DNA from: Ideonella sp.
GTDB lineage: Bacteria; Pseudomonadota; Gammaproteobacteria; Burkholderiales; Burkholderiaceae_C
Length of the DNA: 64,000 bases
Assembly: GCA_015075545.1 (NCBI GenBank)
Contig: JABTUC010000005.1
Coordinates: 62,001-126,000, forward strand
Reading direction: 5' to 3'
Under the pieces are notes generated by a model, which searched no databases, was not told the origin of the DNA, and saw only the letters and a program-made list of their open reading frames with translations. Position 1 is the first letter of the stretch; each line of letters begins with the position of its first letter. The position numbers were made by a program, and so were the translations under genes. This document shows, one piece after another, positions 33,030 through 44,016 of the stretch.

Positions 33030-33839
33030 TCAGGCCGTGTGTTGCGCGCGGGTCTGCCGGGCGGCGAGCAGGAAGTCGTGCAGCAAAGGGGCATCGTCGA
33101 AATTGTCGGCCGGCGTGTGGAACTCGGGGTGCCACTGCACCGCGGCCACGTACGGTGGCCCGCTGCGGCGTACCGCCTCGATCATGCCGTCGTCGGGGCA
33201 GCAGGCCTCGACCACGAAGCCGGGCGCCAGATCCCTGATTGCCTGGTGGTGGATCGAATTGACGATGCCGTGGTGTACGCCGGGGTACAACTGCGCCAGC
33301 CGCGAGTGGGGCACCAGCTCGATGTCGTGGAAGTGGCGCTCGAACCGCGAGCCGTCGCGGTGTGCGCGCGACGCCGGCCGCTGCGTGGCGATGTCCTGCA
33401 GCAGCGTGCCGCCGTACATCACGTTGAGCAACTGCAGGCCGCGGCAGATGCCGAACACCGGCTTGCCGGCGCGCACGAAGGCGTCGATCAGCTCGATCTC
33501 GTAGCGGTCGCGAACGCGGTCGCCCGCCCAGTCGGGGTGCAGCGGCGTCTCGCCGTAGGTTTCGGGGGCGACGTCGTTGCCGCCTTGCAGCAGCAGGCCG
33601 TCGAGCGTGGCGGCGTAGTCGTCGAGGTCGAGGTCGCTGCGGGTGACGATGCTGTCCTTGGTGACGGCGGGGATCATCACCGCCATCGCGTGGCCCGACA
33701 GCACCCAGTGCGCCACCGACTGCTCGAGGTAGTGCAGGTTCTTGGCCCAGATGCCGCTGATCTGGATGCCGGCGGTGCCCGGCATGTAGATGCGCGCCGA
33801 AACGCCGATCAGCAGCGGGCGCTCGGGCCGGCCCTTCAT
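33030..33839 (-). CDS. Gamma-glutamyl-amide hydrolase, PuuD-like (peptidase C26), copy 1
   Basis: From the ATG at 33837-33839 the 269-residue class I glutamine-amidotransferase-fold enzyme has nucleophile Cys in KPVFGICRGLQLLNVMYGGT and the His/Glu pair in YVAAVQWHPEFHTPADN. PuuD releases gamma-aminobutyrate from its gamma-glutamyl form; paralogues act on other gamma-glutamyl amides. The start overlaps the stop of copy 2 by ATGA. SIHHQAIRDLAPGF is the second conserved family block. Confidence 0.9.
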   Translation of the reverse strand: MKGRPERPLLIGVSARIYMPGTAGIQISGIWAKNLHYLEQSVAHWVLSGHAMAVMIPAVTKDSIVTRSDLDLDDYAATLDGLLLQGGNDVAPETYGETPLHPDWAGDRVRDRYEIELIDAFVRAGKPVFGICRGLQLLNVMYGGTLLQDIATQRPASRAHRDGSRFERHFHDIELVPHSRLAQLYPGVHHGIVNSIHHQAIRDLAPGFVVEACCPDDGMIEAVRRSGPPYVAAVQWHPEFHTPADNFDDAPLLHDFLLAARQTRAQHTA

Positions 33840-34618
33840 GGTGTGGCGCGGGCGGTCTGCGCCGCGCTCAGAAAGTCGCTCAGGATCGGTGCGTCGTCGA
33901 TCACGCCTTGTTCGGCCGGCTTGTGGAACTCCGGGTGCCACTGCACCGCCGCCACGTAGCTCGGCCCGCGCCAGCGCACCGCCTCGATCAACTCGTCGTC
34001 GGGGCAGCGCGCCTCGACGACGAAGTCGCCCGCCAGTCTGGCGATGCCCTGGTGGTGCACACTGTTGACGGTGACGCGCGAGGTGCCGGGGTAGAGGTTC
34101 GCCAGCCGCGTGCCCGGCACGAACTCGACCGCGTGGAAGTGCTGGTCGTACAGCCCCGCATTGCGGTGCGCCAGCGACTGCGGCTGCTGCGAGGCGATGT
34201 CCTGCAGCAGCGTGCCGCCGAAAGCGACGTTGAGCACCTGCAGGCCGCGGCAGACGCCGAACACCGGCTTGGCGCGGGCGATGAAGGCGCGTGCCAGCGC
34301 GGTCTCATACTCGTCGCGCACGCGGTCGCCCGCCCACTGCGGCTTCAGGGGCTCCTCGCCGTAGTGGCCGGGCCACATGTCGGAGCCGCCCATCAGCACC
34401 AGGCCGTCGAGCCAGGCCGCGTAGTCGTCGAAGCCCACCGTGCCGCGCGAGGTGTCGCCCAGCGGCGAGGGCACCATCACCGGCAGCGCGCCTTGCGAAG
34501 CCACCCAGTGCGCCACCGACTGTTCGATGTACTGCAGCGTCTTGCCGGTGAAGATCGGGCGCTGCGCGTCGGCGTGGAAGAAGCACGCCGAGATCGCGAT
34601 CTTGAGGCGGTCGGACAT
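33836..34618 (-). CDS. Gamma-glutamyl-amide hydrolase, PuuD-like (peptidase C26), copy 2
   Basis: The 260-residue paralogue of the next gene has Cys in KPVFGVCRGLQVLNVAFGGT, His/Glu in VAAVQWHPEFHKPAEQG, and shared blocks EQSVAHWVASQGALPVMVPS and DRVRDEYE. The ATG at 34616-34618 lies two bases past the alcohol dehydrogenase stop, so the genes are co-transcribed. Two adjacent copies suggest two substrates or a heteromer. The opening SDRLKIAISACFFHADAQRP differs from copy 1. Confidence 0.9.
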   Translation of the reverse strand: MSDRLKIAISACFFHADAQRPIFTGKTLQYIEQSVAHWVASQGALPVMVPSPLGDTSRGTVGFDDYAAWLDGLVLMGGSDMWPGHYGEEPLKPQWAGDRVRDEYETALARAFIARAKPVFGVCRGLQVLNVAFGGTLLQDIASQQPQSLAHRNAGLYDQHFHAVEFVPGTRLANLYPGTSRVTVNSVHHQGIARLAGDFVVEARCPDDELIEAVRWRGPSYVAAVQWHPEFHKPAEQGVIDDAPILSDFLSAAQTARATP

Positions 34619-34620
34619 GC

Positions 34621-35760
34621 TCACATGGCGGCGAGGAAGAAGCGCTCGTAGTCTGCCTCGACCGTGGGCCGCGGGTTGGTCTGCGCGGTGAAATCCTGCG
34701 CGGCCAGCGGCACCAGCTGCGGCAGGTGCGCGCGGGTGACGCCGTGCCTGGCCAGCCCGCCGGCGATGCCGATGCGCTGCTTGAGCGCGCGCAGCCAGCC
34801 AATGAAGCCTGCACCGTCGGCGTCGGGGCCGATGCCGGCGGCGTGCGACAGCTCGGCGAACTTGGCGGGCACCGCCTCGCGGTTCCAGTCGAGCACGGTG
34901 TCGATCATCAGGGCGTTGGCCAGGCCGTGGTGCAGGTCGCACACCGCACCCAGCGCGTGCGCGCAGGCGTGCACCGAGCCGAGGTCTTTCTGGAACGCGA
35001 TGGCGCCCATCATCGAGCTCATCATCATGTCGGCGCGCGCGGCCAGGTTGCCGGGCTCGTGCACCGCGGTGGCGAGCGCGCGCGCGCCGATGCGCAGACC
35101 CTCGAGCGCGATGCCGTCGCACAGCGGGTGGTACGCCGGCGACAGGTAGCTCTCGATGTTGTGCGTCAGGGCGTCCATGCCGGTGGCTGCGGTGACGGCC
35201 GCGGGCAGTGCCAGCGTCAGCTCGGGGTCGGCGAATACCGCCCGGGCGAGGATCTTCGGGTCGAACACGGTGCGCTTGCGGTGGGTGTCGTTCTCCGACA
35301 CCACGGCGGAGCGGCCGACCTCGGAGCCGGTGCCCGAGGTGGTGGGCAGCGCCACGAAGTACGGCAGCGCGTGGCGGATCGGCCGCACGTTCGGGTGATC
35401 CCACACGTACTCGAGCACGTCGCCGTCGTGCGTGGCCATCACGCCGACGACCTTGGCCACGTCGAGCGCGGCGCCGCCGCCGAAGCCAACGACGCAGTCG
35501 GCGCGGTGTGCCTTGAATGCCTCTGCTCCGGCCATCACCATGGCGCAGGTCGGGTTGCCGTGGATGCCGTCGAACACCGCGACGTCCAGCTCGCGCAGGT
35601 GGCTCCTGAACTCGGCCAGCACCGGCAGCGCGGCGAGCGCGCGGTCGGTGACGATCAGCGGGCGCCTCAGGCCCTGCTCGAGCACGTGCGCGGCCACGAG
35701 CGTGCGCGCGCCGGTGCCGAAGTGGATCGGGGTGGGGAAGGCGAATCGGGTGATGGACAT
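34621..35760 (-). CDS. Iron-containing alcohol dehydrogenase
   Basis: The 379-residue group III ADH has the dinucleotide motif VGFGGGAALDVAKVVGVMAT, TTSGTGSEVGRSAVV, MDALTHNIESYLSP, and the metal-binding histidines in VHACAHALGAVCDLHHGLANA. The family oxidises small alcohols with NAD and Fe(II). In this gene order it would oxidise a gamma-glutamylated amino alcohol to the aldehyde. In phosphonate pathways, related ADHs interconvert 2-hydroxyethylphosphonate and phosphonoacetaldehyde, an alternative role given the nearby phn genes. Confidence 0.9.
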   Translation of the reverse strand: MSITRFAFPTPIHFGTGARTLVAAHVLEQGLRRPLIVTDRALAALPVLAEFRSHLRELDVAVFDGIHGNPTCAMVMAGAEAFKAHRADCVVGFGGGAALDVAKVVGVMATHDGDVLEYVWDHPNVRPIRHALPYFVALPTTSGTGSEVGRSAVVSENDTHRKRTVFDPKILARAVFADPELTLALPAAVTAATGMDALTHNIESYLSPAYHPLCDGIALEGLRIGARALATAVHEPGNLAARADMMMSSMMGAIAFQKDLGSVHACAHALGAVCDLHHGLANALMIDTVLDWNREAVPAKFAELSHAAGIGPDADGAGFIGWLRALKQRIGIAGGLARHGVTRAHLPQLVPLAAQDFTAQTNPRPTVEADYERFFLAAM

Positions 35761-35763
35761 GAG

Positions 35764-36162
35764 TCAGTTCAGCATGACGATGCCGGGGATCTTGGTCGCG
35801 CGGCGGTCGAAACTCACCGTGTGGTCGCAGCCACTGCGTCGGTCCAGCGCGGCGATCAAGGCGTCGGAAAAGTCGACGCCGGTCTGCTCGAAGGTATCCA
35901 CCGCGATCCACACGGCTTCGGATTCCTGCACGACGAACTGAGGCCCGACGAGCAACTGGGTCACCACCGCTGCGACCTCGGCACGGTCGGCCGCGTAGGA
36001 CGAACGCAGCACCCACACCAGCTCGGCCAGCGAAATCAGCGACACGTGGCCAGGAGCCTCCGGGCCCAGCGTGCGATCGATCAGCCTGGCCGCGGTGCGC
36101 GACTGCGCCGGATCGTCGTCGGCGAAGTAGCGCAGCAGCACGGTGGTGTCGAGCCCGATCAC
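35764..36162 (-). CDS. PIN-domain toxin (VapC family) inside the catabolic operon
   Basis: The 132-residue PIN protein has acidic residues in IGLDTTVLLRYFADDDPAQS, LAELVWVLRSSY, GVDFSDALIAALDRRSGC and VSFDRRATKIPGIVML. It should be an RNase. It overlaps the AbrB antitoxin gene by ATGA at 36159-36162 and ends three bases before the alcohol dehydrogenase start, so the toxin pair is spliced between the ligase and dehydrogenase genes without a visible break. Confidence 0.88.
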   Translation of the reverse strand: MIGLDTTVLLRYFADDDPAQSRTAARLIDRTLGPEAPGHVSLISLAELVWVLRSSYAADRAEVAAVVTQLLVGPQFVVQESEAVWIAVDTFEQTGVDFSDALIAALDRRSGCDHTVSFDRRATKIPGIVMLN

Positions 36163-36443
36163 CGCCGCCTGGCTTTCGATCCGGCCTCGCGCCGCATCTG
36201 CGCTTCGCTGCGGCTGCCCATGCCTGCGATGACGCGGTTCATCTCGTCGATCGAGAGCGCTCGTTTGCGCCGGCCTTTGAACATCCCGCGCAGGGCGGTC
36301 ACGTCGCCCTTGATCACCACGAGGCGGTAGCCGTCGTGCGTCGGTACGAACTGCACCTTGTCGCCCGGACCCACGCCCAGCTCCTCGCGCACGGCCTTGG
36401 GCAGGGTGATCTGGCTCTTGCTGGTGATGGTGGCGGTTTCCAT
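36159..36443 (-). CDS. AbrB-type antitoxin (VapB family)
   Basis: From the ATG at 36441-36443 (METATITSKSQITLPKAVRE) the 94-residue protein has the AbrB swapped-hairpin domain and a basic tail (LRGMFKGRRKRALSIDEMNR). An in-frame ATG at 36471-36473 would add ten residues, but the operator-like dyad lies across it, so the shorter form is preferred. It neutralises the PIN toxin encoded next and probably autoregulates. Confidence 0.87.
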   Translation of the reverse strand: METATITSKSQITLPKAVREELGVGPGDKVQFVPTHDGYRLVVIKGDVTALRGMFKGRRKRALSIDEMNRVIAGMGSRSEAQMRREAGSKARRR

Positions 36444-36455
36444 GCCGGGGATGCG

Positions 36456-36483
36456 GTAAGGCGCTTGTGGCATTGTGCCTTAC
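36456..36483. promoter_or_regulatory. Operator of the second AbrB/PIN module
   Basis: GTAAGGC (36456-36462) and GCCTTAC (36477-36483), perfect seven-base arms with a 14-base spacer, sit 13 bases upstream of the antitoxin ATG. Placement and arm length parallel the dyad of the 10-kb module, although the sequence differs. Confidence 0.6.
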
Positions 36484-36496
36484 GGTGCCGGGCGCC

Positions 36497-37870
36497 TCAA
36501 ATGATCTCGAAATACCGCTTGAGCTCCCAGTCGGTCACCGCGTCCTGCCACTGCCGGTGCTCCCACTGGCGCGTGGCGGCGAAGTGGTCGACGAAGGTGT
36601 CGCCGAGCCAGTCGCGCGCGATCGCCGACTCCTTGAAGGTGTGCGTGGTGCGCAGCAGCGAGCGCGGTGCGCGCGGGATGTGCTCGCTGCCTTCGTTGGT
36701 GCCGGTGATCGGCGGCGCGGTGAGCTTCAGCCCCTTCTCGACGCCGTGCATGCCGGCAGCCACCACCGCGGCCATCGCCAGGTACGGGTTGATGTCGGCG
36801 CCGGGGCAGCGCGTTTCGAGCCGCGTGCTCTTCGGGCTGGCGGCGATGACGCGGAAGCTCGCGGTGCGGTTGTCCAGGCCCCAGGTCGGCTTGACCGGCG
36901 CCCAGAAGCCGTCGACCAGCCGCTTGTAGCTGTTGACGGTGGGCCAGAACATCGGCGCGAACTCCATCAGGCACGCCACCTGACCGGCGAGGTAGCTCTC
37001 GAACAGCTTGCTCATGCGCCGCTTGCTCTTCTCGTCGAAGAACAGGTTGCGCTTGCCGTCGGACAGGCTCTGGTGGATGTGGCCCGAGCAGCCGGGGTAG
37101 CGCTGGCTCCACTTGGCCATAAAGCTCGGCATGATGCCGAAGCGCTTGCCGATCTCCTTGGCGCCGGTCTTGAAGAGGATCGCGCGGTCGGCCGCTTCGA
37201 GCGCCTCGCTGAAGGCGATGGCCGCTTCGTAGACGCCGGGGCCGGTCTCGGTGTGCAGGCCCTCGATCGGCACCTTGAACGCGAGCATCTCGTCCATCAG
37301 CGCGTTGAAGAACTCGCGGCTGTCGCCCATGCGCAGCAGCGAGTAGCCGAACATGCCCGGGGTCAGCGTGGTGGGGTTGATGCCCTGCTTGGCGGCCCAG
37401 CTTGCCGGTGTCTCGGCGAAGTTGAACCACTCGAACTCGACACCGGCCATCACCTCGAAGCCGAGCTTGCGCGCGCGCTGCAGCACACGCTTCAGCATCT
37501 GCCGCGGACACACCGGGTACGGCGTGCCGTCGGCGTTGACGAACTCGCCGAGGAAGAACGGCACGTTGCCGTCCCACGGCACCGTGCGCGCGGTGTCGAG
37601 GTCGAGCCGCGCCAGCGCGTCGGGAAAGCCGTGCTGCCAGCCGGTGACCTGCGTGTTGTCGTAGCACTGGTCGTGCGAGTCCCAGCCGAACACCACGTCG
37701 CAGAAGCCGAAGCCGCCCTTGGGGTGCGGCTCGGCGGCGCCGAGGAACTTGTCGACGTGCAGGAGCTTGCCGCGCAGGATGCCGTCGATGTCGCTGACCG
37801 CGACCTTGACCTTGCGGGCGCCGGACTTGCGGATGGCGTCGAGCGCCGGATGTTCTTTCTGGGTGGCCAT
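36497..37870 (-). CDS. Glutamine-synthetase-like gamma-glutamyl-amide ligase
   Basis: The 457-residue GS-fold ligase has the beta-Grasp start VAVSDIDGILRGKLLHVDKF, metal and ATP motifs GFEVMAGVEFEWFNFAET, the GS signature region CSGHIHQSLSDGKRNLFF, and TRLETRCPGADINPYLAMAA. It has no adenylylation-site tail and is shorter than type I GlnA, as in PuuA, IpuC and gamma-glutamyl-ethanolamide synthetases. It joins glutamate to an amine (polyamine, ethanolamine or alaninol type) with ATP. With the alcohol and aldehyde dehydrogenases and PuuD-like hydrolases it forms a full gamma-glutamyl route. Confidence 0.88.
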   Translation of the reverse strand: MATQKEHPALDAIRKSGARKVKVAVSDIDGILRGKLLHVDKFLGAAEPHPKGGFGFCDVVFGWDSHDQCYDNTQVTGWQHGFPDALARLDLDTARTVPWDGNVPFFLGEFVNADGTPYPVCPRQMLKRVLQRARKLGFEVMAGVEFEWFNFAETPASWAAKQGINPTTLTPGMFGYSLLRMGDSREFFNALMDEMLAFKVPIEGLHTETGPGVYEAAIAFSEALEAADRAILFKTGAKEIGKRFGIMPSFMAKWSQRYPGCSGHIHQSLSDGKRNLFFDEKSKRRMSKLFESYLAGQVACLMEFAPMFWPTVNSYKRLVDGFWAPVKPTWGLDNRTASFRVIAASPKSTRLETRCPGADINPYLAMAAVVAAGMHGVEKGLKLTAPPITGTNEGSEHIPRAPRSLLRTTHTFKESAIARDWLGDTFVDHFAATRQWEHRQWQDAVTDWELKRYFEII

Positions 37871-37889
37871 GGTCGATCGTCTGCTTCTT

Positions 37890-39008
37890 CTAGAGCGCGG
37901 GTGTACCGTCGGGAATGCCCATCTCGCGCAGCGTGTCGGCCACCGCGGCGACGGCCTGCTGCATCTCGTTGTGCCCGATCGCGCCGATGCAGCCGACGCG
38001 GAAGGTCTCGAGCTGCGTCAGCTTGCCGGGGTAGAGGATGAAGCCGCGCTGCTTGGCCGCGGCGTAGAAGCGCTTGAAGTCGTACGACGGGTGCGCCGGG
38101 GCGTGGAAGGTGACGATGATCGGCGCCTGGATCTCGGGCTTCAGGAACGGCTTGAAGCCCAGTGCGCCCATGCCGTCGACCAGCGTGCGGTAGTTGCCGG
38201 CGTAGCGCGCCAGCCGCGCGGGCTGACCGCCTTCCTCGACGAACTGCGCCACCGCTTCGGCCAGCGCCACCACCACGTGGGTGGGCGGCGTGAAGCGCCA
38301 CTGGCCGGTTTTCTCCATGTAGACGTGCTGGTCGTGCAGGTCCATCGCCAGGCTCTGGCTGTTGCCGGCACAGGCTTCGAGCACCGCCTTGCGGATGAAG
38401 ACGAAGCCCATGCCCGGCACGCCTTCGAGGCACTTGCCGCTGGCGGCGACGAGCGCATCGAAGCGGATGTGGCGCGCATCGATCGGCAGCGCGCCGAAGC
38501 TCGACATGGCGTCGACGATCAGCCCCTTGCCGTGCCTTGCGCAGACCTGCGCGATCTCGGCCAGCGGGTTCTCGACCCCGGTTCCTGTTTCGCAGTGCAC
38601 CAGCACCACGTGGGTGATCGACGGGTCGGCCTTCAGACGCTCGTCGACCGCGGCGGCCGCCACCGGCGCGTCCTCGGCGAACGGCATCACGGTGGCCTTG
38701 CGGCCCATCATCTGCGTCAGCTTGGCGGCGCGCTTGCAGTACGCGCCGTTGTCGGGCACCAGCACGTGGCCGGCCTTGGGCACCAGCGTCGCCACCGCGG
38801 CCTCGACGCTGAAGGTGCCGCTGCCCTGCAGCGGCACCAGCACGTGGCTGTCGTGGCCGTGCACGATGTCGAGCAGCCGGCTGCGCAGCGCGGCTGTGAC
38901 GGCGTTGAAGTCGGCGTCCCACGAGCCCCAGTCCTTCAGCATCGCGAGCTTGGTGCGCAGCGTGGTGGTCAGTGGGCCGGGGGTGAGCAGGATGCGGTCG
39001 CGGTCCAT
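37890..39008 (-). CDS. phnW: 2-aminoethylphosphonate:pyruvate transaminase
   Basis: The 372-residue fold-type I PLP enzyme matches PhnW closely: [73 protein letters not shown]-lysine segment [20 protein letters not shown] and [17 protein letters not shown]. It converts 2-AEP and pyruvate to phosphonoacetaldehyde and alanine. It is 19 bases upstream of the GS-like ligase on the same strand, and its product feeds the PhnY and PhnA enzymes encoded at 50-53 kb. Confidence 0.93.
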   Translation of the reverse strand: MDRDRILLTPGPLTTTLRTKLAMLKDWGSWDADFNAVTAALRSRLLDIVHGHDSHVLVPLQGSGTFSVEAAVATLVPKAGHVLVPDNGAYCKRAAKLTQMMGRKATVMPFAEDAPVAAAAVDERLKADPSITHVVLVHCETGTGVENPLAEIAQVCARHGKGLIVDAMSSFGALPIDARHIRFDALVAASGKCLEGVPGMGFVFIRKAVLEACAGNSQSLAMDLHDQHVYMEKTGQWRFTPPTHVVVALAEAVAQFVEEGGQPARLARYAGNYRTLVDGMGALGFKPFLKPEIQAPIIVTFHAPAHPSYDFKRFYAAAKQRGFILYPGKLTQLETFRVGCIGAIGHNEMQQAVAAVADTLREMGIPDGTPAL

Positions 39009-39058
39009 CGATGCAGGCCTTTCGATGTCGTTCGGTGGTTCTTGCGGTGTCCGGGTGG

Positions 39059-40264
39059 TCAGCGTCGCAGCACGGCGCGGTACGCCTCGCGCTTGAGGTC
39101 AGCGACGAACGGGTCGGCGTAGCCGAACCAGCGCTGCGTCATCAGCGCGCCGGCCAGGCGGTGGCGTGGCGAAATCCACCATTGCGTTGCGGCCACGCCG
39201 CCCCAATAGCACTCGCCAGTCGAATCGGGGTGTTCGCTGGCCGCCGGCGTCACGACCACACCGCCAGCCAGGCCGAAGCCCTTGCCGGTGAGTTCGCCGA
39301 CCCCGGGGAAGGCGATGAATCTGCCGGGCGGGAGCTGGTTGTGAATCATTGCCTCGAAGGTCGACGGCTTCAGGAGCGTCGACGCGCGCGATGCTGCAGC
39401 GGGCATCAGTGCGCGCAGCAGCTTCACCATGTCGCCCAGGCTCGATACCAGGCCACCGCCGCCTGACAACCGCGCCACCGGCCGCAGGTTGGCCTGCGGC
39501 GGGAGCAGACGCTCGGCGCGCTCGAGACCGGGTCGCATCGGGTCGGTCAGGCTGGCACCGACGTACAGTGCCGCCAGCCGTTCACGCTCGCCCTCGGGCA
39601 CCACGAAGGCGGTGTCGGTCATGTGCAGCGGTTGCAGGATGCGCTCGTCGATGAAGCGGTCGAAGCGTTGCCCGCTGCACACCTCGACCAGCCGGGCCAG
39701 CACGTCGGTGGCCACCGAGTACATCCAGTCGGTGCCGGGCTCGAAGGCCAGCGGCAAGCCGCCCAGTACATCGACCATCTGTGCCAGCGTGGTGTCCACC
39801 GCCAGCACGCGCTGCTTCACATAAGCCGTGAACAACGTGGTGCCGGGATCGAACATGCCATAGCTGAGGCCGGCGGTATGCGTGAGCAGATGGCGGATGG
39901 TGATCGGCGAGCGTGCCGGCACCGTGTCGTCGATCCTGCGGGCGCCATGGCGCAGCACCCGGCGGTGAGCCAGCGCCGGCAGGAAGCGCTCGACCGGCTC
40001 GTCGAGATCGAAGCGCCCGTCCTCGTGCAGCAACAGCACGGCGCAGCTCGTCACGAGCTTGGTGTTGGAGAAAACGCGAAACAGGTGGTCTTCGCGCAAC
40101 GCAAGGCCGCGTTCGCGGTCGGCCATCCCGGTGCAGTGCGTGTGCACCTTGCCGTCGCCGGTGAGCACCGCCACCGATACGCCGGGAAGCAGGTCGGCGT
40201 CGACCCAGCGCTGCATCGCTGCGTGCAACGCGGAGAAGTCGGGGTCGCCAACGCGGTTGATCAA
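39059..40264 (-). CDS. Serine beta-lactamase-like hydrolase (class C / EstB type)
   Basis: The 401-residue protein has the SxxK active site in [20 protein letters not shown] and the Tyr block [20 protein letters not shown], where YSV is the YxN equivalent. [16 protein letters not shown] and [15 protein letters not shown] also fit. Such proteins are esterases, D-amino-peptidases or transesterases. No signal peptide is seen, so it is cytosolic. The start is a TTG at 40264; an internal ATG ([12 protein letters not shown]) is a possible alternative. Its link to the phosphonate genes on either side is unclear. Confidence 0.87.
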   Translation of the reverse strand: MINRVGDPDFSALHAAMQRWVDADLLPGVSVAVLTGDGKVHTHCTGMADRERGLALREDHLFRVFSNTKLVTSCAVLLLHEDGRFDLDEPVERFLPALAHRRVLRHGARRIDDTVPARSPITIRHLLTHTAGLSYGMFDPGTTLFTAYVKQRVLAVDTTLAQMVDVLGGLPLAFEPGTDWMYSVATDVLARLVEVCSGQRFDRFIDERILQPLHMTDTAFVVPEGERERLAALYVGASLTDPMRPGLERAERLLPPQANLRPVARLSGGGGLVSSLGDMVKLLRALMPAAASRASTLLKPSTFEAMIHNQLPPGRFIAFPGVGELTGKGFGLAGGVVVTPAASEHPDSTGECYWGGVAATQWWISPRHRLAGALMTQRWFGYADPFVADLKREAYRAVLRR

Positions 40265-40545
40265 CGCAAGTCTCGGCGGGTTTGGATGTCGGGCGGCTGG
40301 CTGCGCCGGCCGGCCGCCGCAGTGCAGCTTCTGTCAATGACCGTCGAACTTCCCGTCAGCGGGCGGGGAATTCTAGTCAGGCTTCCTGGTCGAAGCGGCA
40401 CGCCCCGGCGCGGTCGCTCAATGGTCGCGCAGCTGCGTATGAATCGGTTGTCAAGCGTATGCTTTTGGCCCGACGGGTGCCGGCGGCCGAGGCGGCTCTT
40501 GCACCCGATCGTCGGCCGCGTTGACCCGCACACGAGGAGACGACG

Positions 40546-42273
<1,728 letters not shown>

Positions 42274-42304
42274 ACGCGCGGCCGCGCCGCGAGCGCCCCC
42301 GCTG

Positions 42305-44014
42305 TCAGCGCTGCTTCCATGCCTGCGTGCGGCGGTCGATCCAGCGGCCGAGCAACGTGAACAGCACGGTGGCGATCGCCGAGGCCGCGGCGATCAGCAC
42401 CGCCATCGCCGCGGCGGGGCTCAGCTCGCCGGCCTCGTCCATGTTGAGGATCGCGATCGACGCCAGCCGCGTCTCGGGCGAATACAGGAACACGACCGCC
42501 GAGATCGTGGTCATCGCGTTGATGAAGAAGTAGCGGGCGATATCGACCAGCGACGGTGTGCAGATCGGCAGTGTCACGCGCCAGAAGGTGCGATACCACG
42601 GCACCTTCAACGATGCCGACACGGCCTCGAACTCGGTGTCGAGCGCCTTCAGGGTCGTCACCGCGGTGAGGTGGCCGGTGGTGTAGAAGTGCACCGCGGT
42701 GCACAGCGTCATCAGCGTCAGCGTGTGGTACAGGCCGTTGAGCGGGTTGGCCGGCGCGTTGAAGAAGAAGATGTAGCCCAACCCCAGCACCAGCCCGGGC
42801 ACCGCCATCGGCGTGATCGCCAGCATGCGCAGCGCGCCGCGCAGGCCGTCGAGGCCGCGCGTCTTCTCCTGCAGGTAGGCGCCGACGAAGACCATCGCCG
42901 TGCCCGCCAGCGCGGTGCCGGCGGCCATCTTCAGGCTGTTGAGGAAGCCGGTGGCGACATCGTTGTCGATCAGGCCGTAGATGTAGTGCTTGAGGCTCGG
43001 CGTCAGGTTGTAGGGCCAGAAGGTGACCAGCGAGGCGAACACCGCCATCGCCAGCATCGCCAGCATCAGCAGCGCGATCACGCTGCAGAAGGCCGTCATC
43101 GCGGCGTCGAAGCCGCGCGACGGCCGCGGCACGTAGGGCACGGCGCGCGCGGTCAGCATCGCGGTCTGCCGGCGCTGCACCACATAGTCGATACCGAAGG
43201 TCAGCGCCGCCGGCGCCAGCAGCAGGATGGCGACCACCGCGCCGCCGGAGAAATCCTGCTGGCCGATCACCAGCTTGAAGACGTCGGTGGCCAGCACGTT
43301 GAAGCTGCCGCCGATCACCTTCGGGATGCCGAAGTCGGTGATCGCCAGCGTGAAGGTCACCAGCGCGGCCGACATCAGGCCGTAGCGCGCGCCGGGCAGC
43401 GTGATGGTGAAGAACTTGCGCCAGCGCGTAGTGCCCATGGCGTCGGCCGCCTCGTACAGCCGCGCGTCGGCCAGCGCCAGCGCCGAGATCAGGATCATCA
43501 GCGTGTGCGGAAACGTCGCCAGGCTCTCGGCCAGCACGATGCCCGGCGCGCCGTAGATCTGATCGATGCCGAGGTCCTGCATCGCGTCTTTCAGCACGCC
43601 CTGGTTGCCGAACCAGTAGAGCAGCGACAGCGCCGACAGCAGCGACGGCGCCAGCAGCGGCACCAGCGCGATGCCGCGGAACAGCCCCTTGGCCGGCATG
43701 CACGAGCGCGTCAGCGCATAGGCGAAGCCGAACGCCAGCGGCACGACGATCGCGGTCACCGTGGCCGACACCCACAGGCTGTTCCACACGCTTTGCAGCA
43801 GCGCCGGCGTGCGCGCATAGGAGACGAAGTTGGCCGCGCCGACGAAACGGCCGGTGTCGTCCTCGACCGCCTGGCGCAGGATCGCCAGCAGCGGCAGCGC
43901 CAGGAACGCCACCAGCACCGCCAGGATGGCGACGATGGCCGCCTGCGCCGCGCGGTCGCTCCAGTGCAGCTTCAGTCGCAGGGCGGCCGGCTGTCTGCGC
44001 AGTACCGCAGCCAT
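42305..44014 (-). CDS. 2-AEP ABC transporter, fused permease (PhnU-PhnV type)
   Basis: The 569-residue protein is two binding-protein-dependent permease domains in one chain, each with about six helices and an EAA loop: [20 protein letters not shown] and [20 protein letters not shown]. The fused architecture is that of the putative 2-aminoethylphosphonate importer permease. It spans the inner membrane between the ATPase gene (2-base gap) and its own stop. The pair of loops should dock the ATPase dimer. Confidence 0.9.
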   Translation of the reverse strand: MAAVLRRQPAALRLKLHWSDRAAQAAIVAILAVLVAFLALPLLAILRQAVEDDTGRFVGAANFVSYARTPALLQSVWNSLWVSATVTAIVVPLAFGFAYALTRSCMPAKGLFRGIALVPLLAPSLLSALSLLYWFGNQGVLKDAMQDLGIDQIYGAPGIVLAESLATFPHTLMILISALALADARLYEAADAMGTTRWRKFFTITLPGARYGLMSAALVTFTLAITDFGIPKVIGGSFNVLATDVFKLVIGQQDFSGGAVVAILLLAPAALTFGIDYVVQRRQTAMLTARAVPYVPRPSRGFDAAMTAFCSVIALLMLAMLAMAVFASLVTFWPYNLTPSLKHYIYGLIDNDVATGFLNSLKMAAGTALAGTAMVFVGAYLQEKTRGLDGLRGALRMLAITPMAVPGLVLGLGYIFFFNAPANPLNGLYHTLTLMTLCTAVHFYTTGHLTAVTTLKALDTEFEAVSASLKVPWYRTFWRVTLPICTPSLVDIARYFFINAMTTISAVVFLYSPETRLASIAILNMDEAGELSPAAAMAVLIAAASAIATVLFTLLGRWIDRRTQAWKQR

Positions 44015-44016
44015 GT

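Noticed and set aside
40265-40545. Copy of the GntR operator in front of the acyl-CoA synthetase
   Set aside because: GGTTGTCAAGCG resembles part of the dyad, but the second half is absent.
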